Made by a program: the position numbers and the translations under genes. Below are positions 4,636 to 6,043 of a stretch of 6,043 nt of DNA, one piece after another. The stretch spans positions 1 through 6,043 of the forward strand of contig SLQC01000231.1 of assembly GCA_007131625.1 (NCBI GenBank), given 5' to 3'. A model generated the notes under the pieces. The model saw only the letters and a program-made list of their open reading frames with translations, was not told the DNA's origin and did no database searches. The stretch is from Balneolales bacterium (GTDB taxonomy: Bacteria > Bacteroidota > Rhodothermia > Balneolales > Natronogracilivirgulaceae). How positions within the stretch are numbered: position 1 is the stretch's first letter; each line of letters starts with the position of its first letter.

Positions 4636-6043
4636 TTGGACATCGGACAACAGGATTATCATAAATTGCCGTTTTCGCGGCTTTTTTGTGATTTTATCGA
4701 CGGTATACCAGATACGAGACCTTTTTACAACCGCAAACACGACTATCAGCAACTCATCGATGCTGTTTCTTCGTACCGATTTCCGGGTGACCGTAGCGCG
4801 GCAGCAGACATTATCCGGAATTTCAATCGGGATTTTACTCTCGACACCGCCGCCAGGGAGAATCTTACAGCGCTGTCGGACGATCAAACGGTAACTGTCA
4901 CCACCGGACAACAGGTCAGTCTATTCGGCGGGCCCCTCTACACTATTTTTAAAACTCTTACAGTGATCCATCTGGCTCAATCGCTTTCACGTGAAACCGG
5001 CAGAAAAGTTGTGCCTGTTTTCTGGCTTGCTGACGAAGATCACGACTTTGAAGAGATCGCAGCCGTCAAATTTCCCGACAAGCAGTCTGTGCAGACCATC
5101 ACCCATCCCTGCGACACCTGTGCCCGGCATGCTGCCGGTAATATTGTAGTTGACACCACATTTGAAGCGTTTCGGTCGGAGGTTTTTGAGAACCTTCCTG
5201 ATTCCGACTTTCATGACGATCTGGTGGCGATGATAAGCGATTGTTATGCTCCTGGCCGGTCGTTCCGGCACGCATTCGGCGAACTGCTGGTCAAGCTATT
5301 TTCCCGACACGGACTTATACTTGCCGGCAGCAATTTCCGGGAAGCCAAAGTTTTTACAAGTGAGAAAATCCGTTTGGCCATCGAAAAGGCCGACGAAATT
5401 TGCAACCGATTATCAGGCCAGTCAAAGCGTATTGCCCGAACATATCATCAGCAGGCGCAGATCCTTGACAGCCTCCTGTTCTGGCATGATGAGGATGCCG
5501 GACGGGTACGTCTGGTTCGAAACAATGATTCGTGGACCCGCGAGCCGAATATCACACTTTCCACACAGGAGCTACTGGAGAAACTGGAATCGGAACCGGA
5601 AAAATTTTCGCCAAATGTTTTTCTCCGACCTGTGATACAGGACGCGCTGCTACCCAACGCCGCTTATGTCGGCGGTCCCGCAGAAATTGCCTATTACGGA
5701 CAGATGAAAAAGCTATACGAGCTTTTCGATCAGTCTATGCCGTATATAGCCGGACGCCTATCAGCTACACTGGTAGAACCTCCGATTGCCCGTTTTCTGA
5801 AAGATCTGCCGTACGAACTGCCCGATTTTTCGGGGCGGATTGAAGATTTGGAGCAACAATATCTGAAAAAACACGGGAATCCGGACCTTGATCTTCATTT
5901 CGACCGCTGGAAGGAGGAGATCGGGCAATTATCCGACCGGATGGCTGAAACGATCGGTATCACGGATCCCGGACTCCGGAAACATTGTCAGGCCATCTCA
6001 CAAGAGTATCAGAAATCGCTTGACAAGCTGAAAAAGAAAATGG
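4636..6043 (+). CDS. bshC: Putative cysteine ligase BshC (bacillithiol biosynthesis), 3' end missing
   Basis: An open frame of 469 codons without a stop to the right edge. The family is about 530-545 residues, so around 70 C-terminal residues are missing. BshC adds cysteine to glucosaminyl-malate in the last step of bacillithiol synthesis, giving the cytosolic thiol used for redox and metal buffering in place of glutathione. Recognisable blocks are TTGQQVSLFGGPLYTIFK (89-106), PVFWLADEDHDFEEI (127-141), and FLRPVIQDALLPNAAYVGGP (329-348) continuing as AEIAYYGQMKKLYELF. These form the nucleotidyltransferase-like Rossmann core. The segment after about 400 is charged and helical and fits the family's coiled-coil. 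The start is TTG 4636, 4 bases after the BFN stop and behind AAAGGA; it gives LDIGQQDYHKLPFS, and the first in-frame ATG is 199 codons in. A CDTC motif sits at 159-162. bshA and bshB are not in the window. Confidence 0.94.
   Translation, partial: MDIGQQDYHKLPFSRLFCDFIDGIPDTRPFYNRKHDYQQLIDAVSSYRFPGDRSAAADIIRNFNRDFTLDTAARENLTALSDDQTVTVTTGQQVSLFGGPLYTIFKTLTVIHLAQSLSRETGRKVVPVFWLADEDHDFEEIAAVKFPDKQSVQTITHPCDTCARHAAGNIVVDTTFEAFRSEVFENLPDSDFHDDLVAMISDCYAPGRSFRHAFGELLVKLFSRHGLILAGSNFREAKVFTSEKIRLAIEKADEICNRLSGQSKRIARTYHQQAQILDSLLFWHDEDAGRVRLVRNNDSWTREPNITLSTQELLEKLESEPEKFSPNVFLRPVIQDALLPNAAYVGGPAEIAYYGQMKKLYELFDQSMPYIAGRLSATLVEPPIARFLKDLPYELPDFSGRIEDLEQQYLKKHGNPDLDLHFDRWKEEIGQLSDRMAETIGITDPGLRKHCQAISQEYQKSLDKLKKKM

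Noticed and set aside
5246..5843. Two plus-strand frames of 129 and 103 codons inside bshC
   Set aside because: They are out-of-frame shadows; the bshC frame is continuous from 4636 to the edge and carries the family motifs.
1..6043. Search for mobile elements, CRISPR arrays, tRNAs, defence genes or a novel system
   Set aside because: Coding is continuous housekeeping sequence on both sides; I saw no transposase, direct-repeat array, tRNA-like fold or compositional break.

Overview
The window looks like ordinary chromosomal DNA of moderate GC from a Bacteroidota-related bacterium. The best guess is the Balneolota/Rhodothermota side of that group, inferred from three things: the style of the Nuo proteins (for example the GWCSYKM and CASTGGMHRCYG stretches of NuoB), a bifunctional-nuclease protein with a C-terminal UVR motif, and a bacillithiol gene, bshC. 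Most starts lack a Shine-Dalgarno sequence, which also fits. This placement comes from recognition of sequences, not from a database search.

Left part, minus strand (positions 1 to about 3780): the promoter-proximal half of a respiratory complex I (NADH:quinone oxidoreductase) operon in the canonical order nuoA-B-C-D-E-F, read right to left. Gaps are only 13, 9, 9, 2 and 1 bases. nuoC and nuoD are separate genes. nuoF runs off the left edge after 155 codons. Presence of nuoE and nuoF means this operon encodes the NADH-oxidising module, unlike the shorter complex I of Bacteroides-type organisms. A good promoter (TTGACA, 17 bases, TAATTT) lies just upstream of nuoA and gives a leader of about 28 bases.

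Middle (3716 to 4010): a 295-base divergent intergenic region, rich in A and T tracts. It holds the nuo promoter and, presumably, the promoter of the rightward genes. It also contains a 22-codon open frame just ahead of the rightward operon.

Right part, plus strand (4011 to 6043): two genes spaced 4 bases apart. The first encodes a bifunctional nuclease domain (BFN/DUF151) protein with a C-terminal UVR motif. The second is bshC, the putative cysteine-adding enzyme of bacillithiol synthesis. It starts at a TTG codon behind an AAAGGA ribosome-binding site and is cut off by the right edge after 469 codons. It is the longest coding region in the window and is easy to miss because it has no ATG start and no stop here.

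Together these are housekeeping functions: energy conservation in the membrane on one side, and a DNA/RNA-maintenance-type protein plus thiol redox buffering on the other. I see no mobile element, CRISPR array, tRNA, rRNA or defence system, and no convincing evidence of a novel system. The points worth a second look are small: extra cysteines near the NuoE cluster, a CxxC motif in BshC, non-ATG starts in the rightward operon, and the possible leader peptide.
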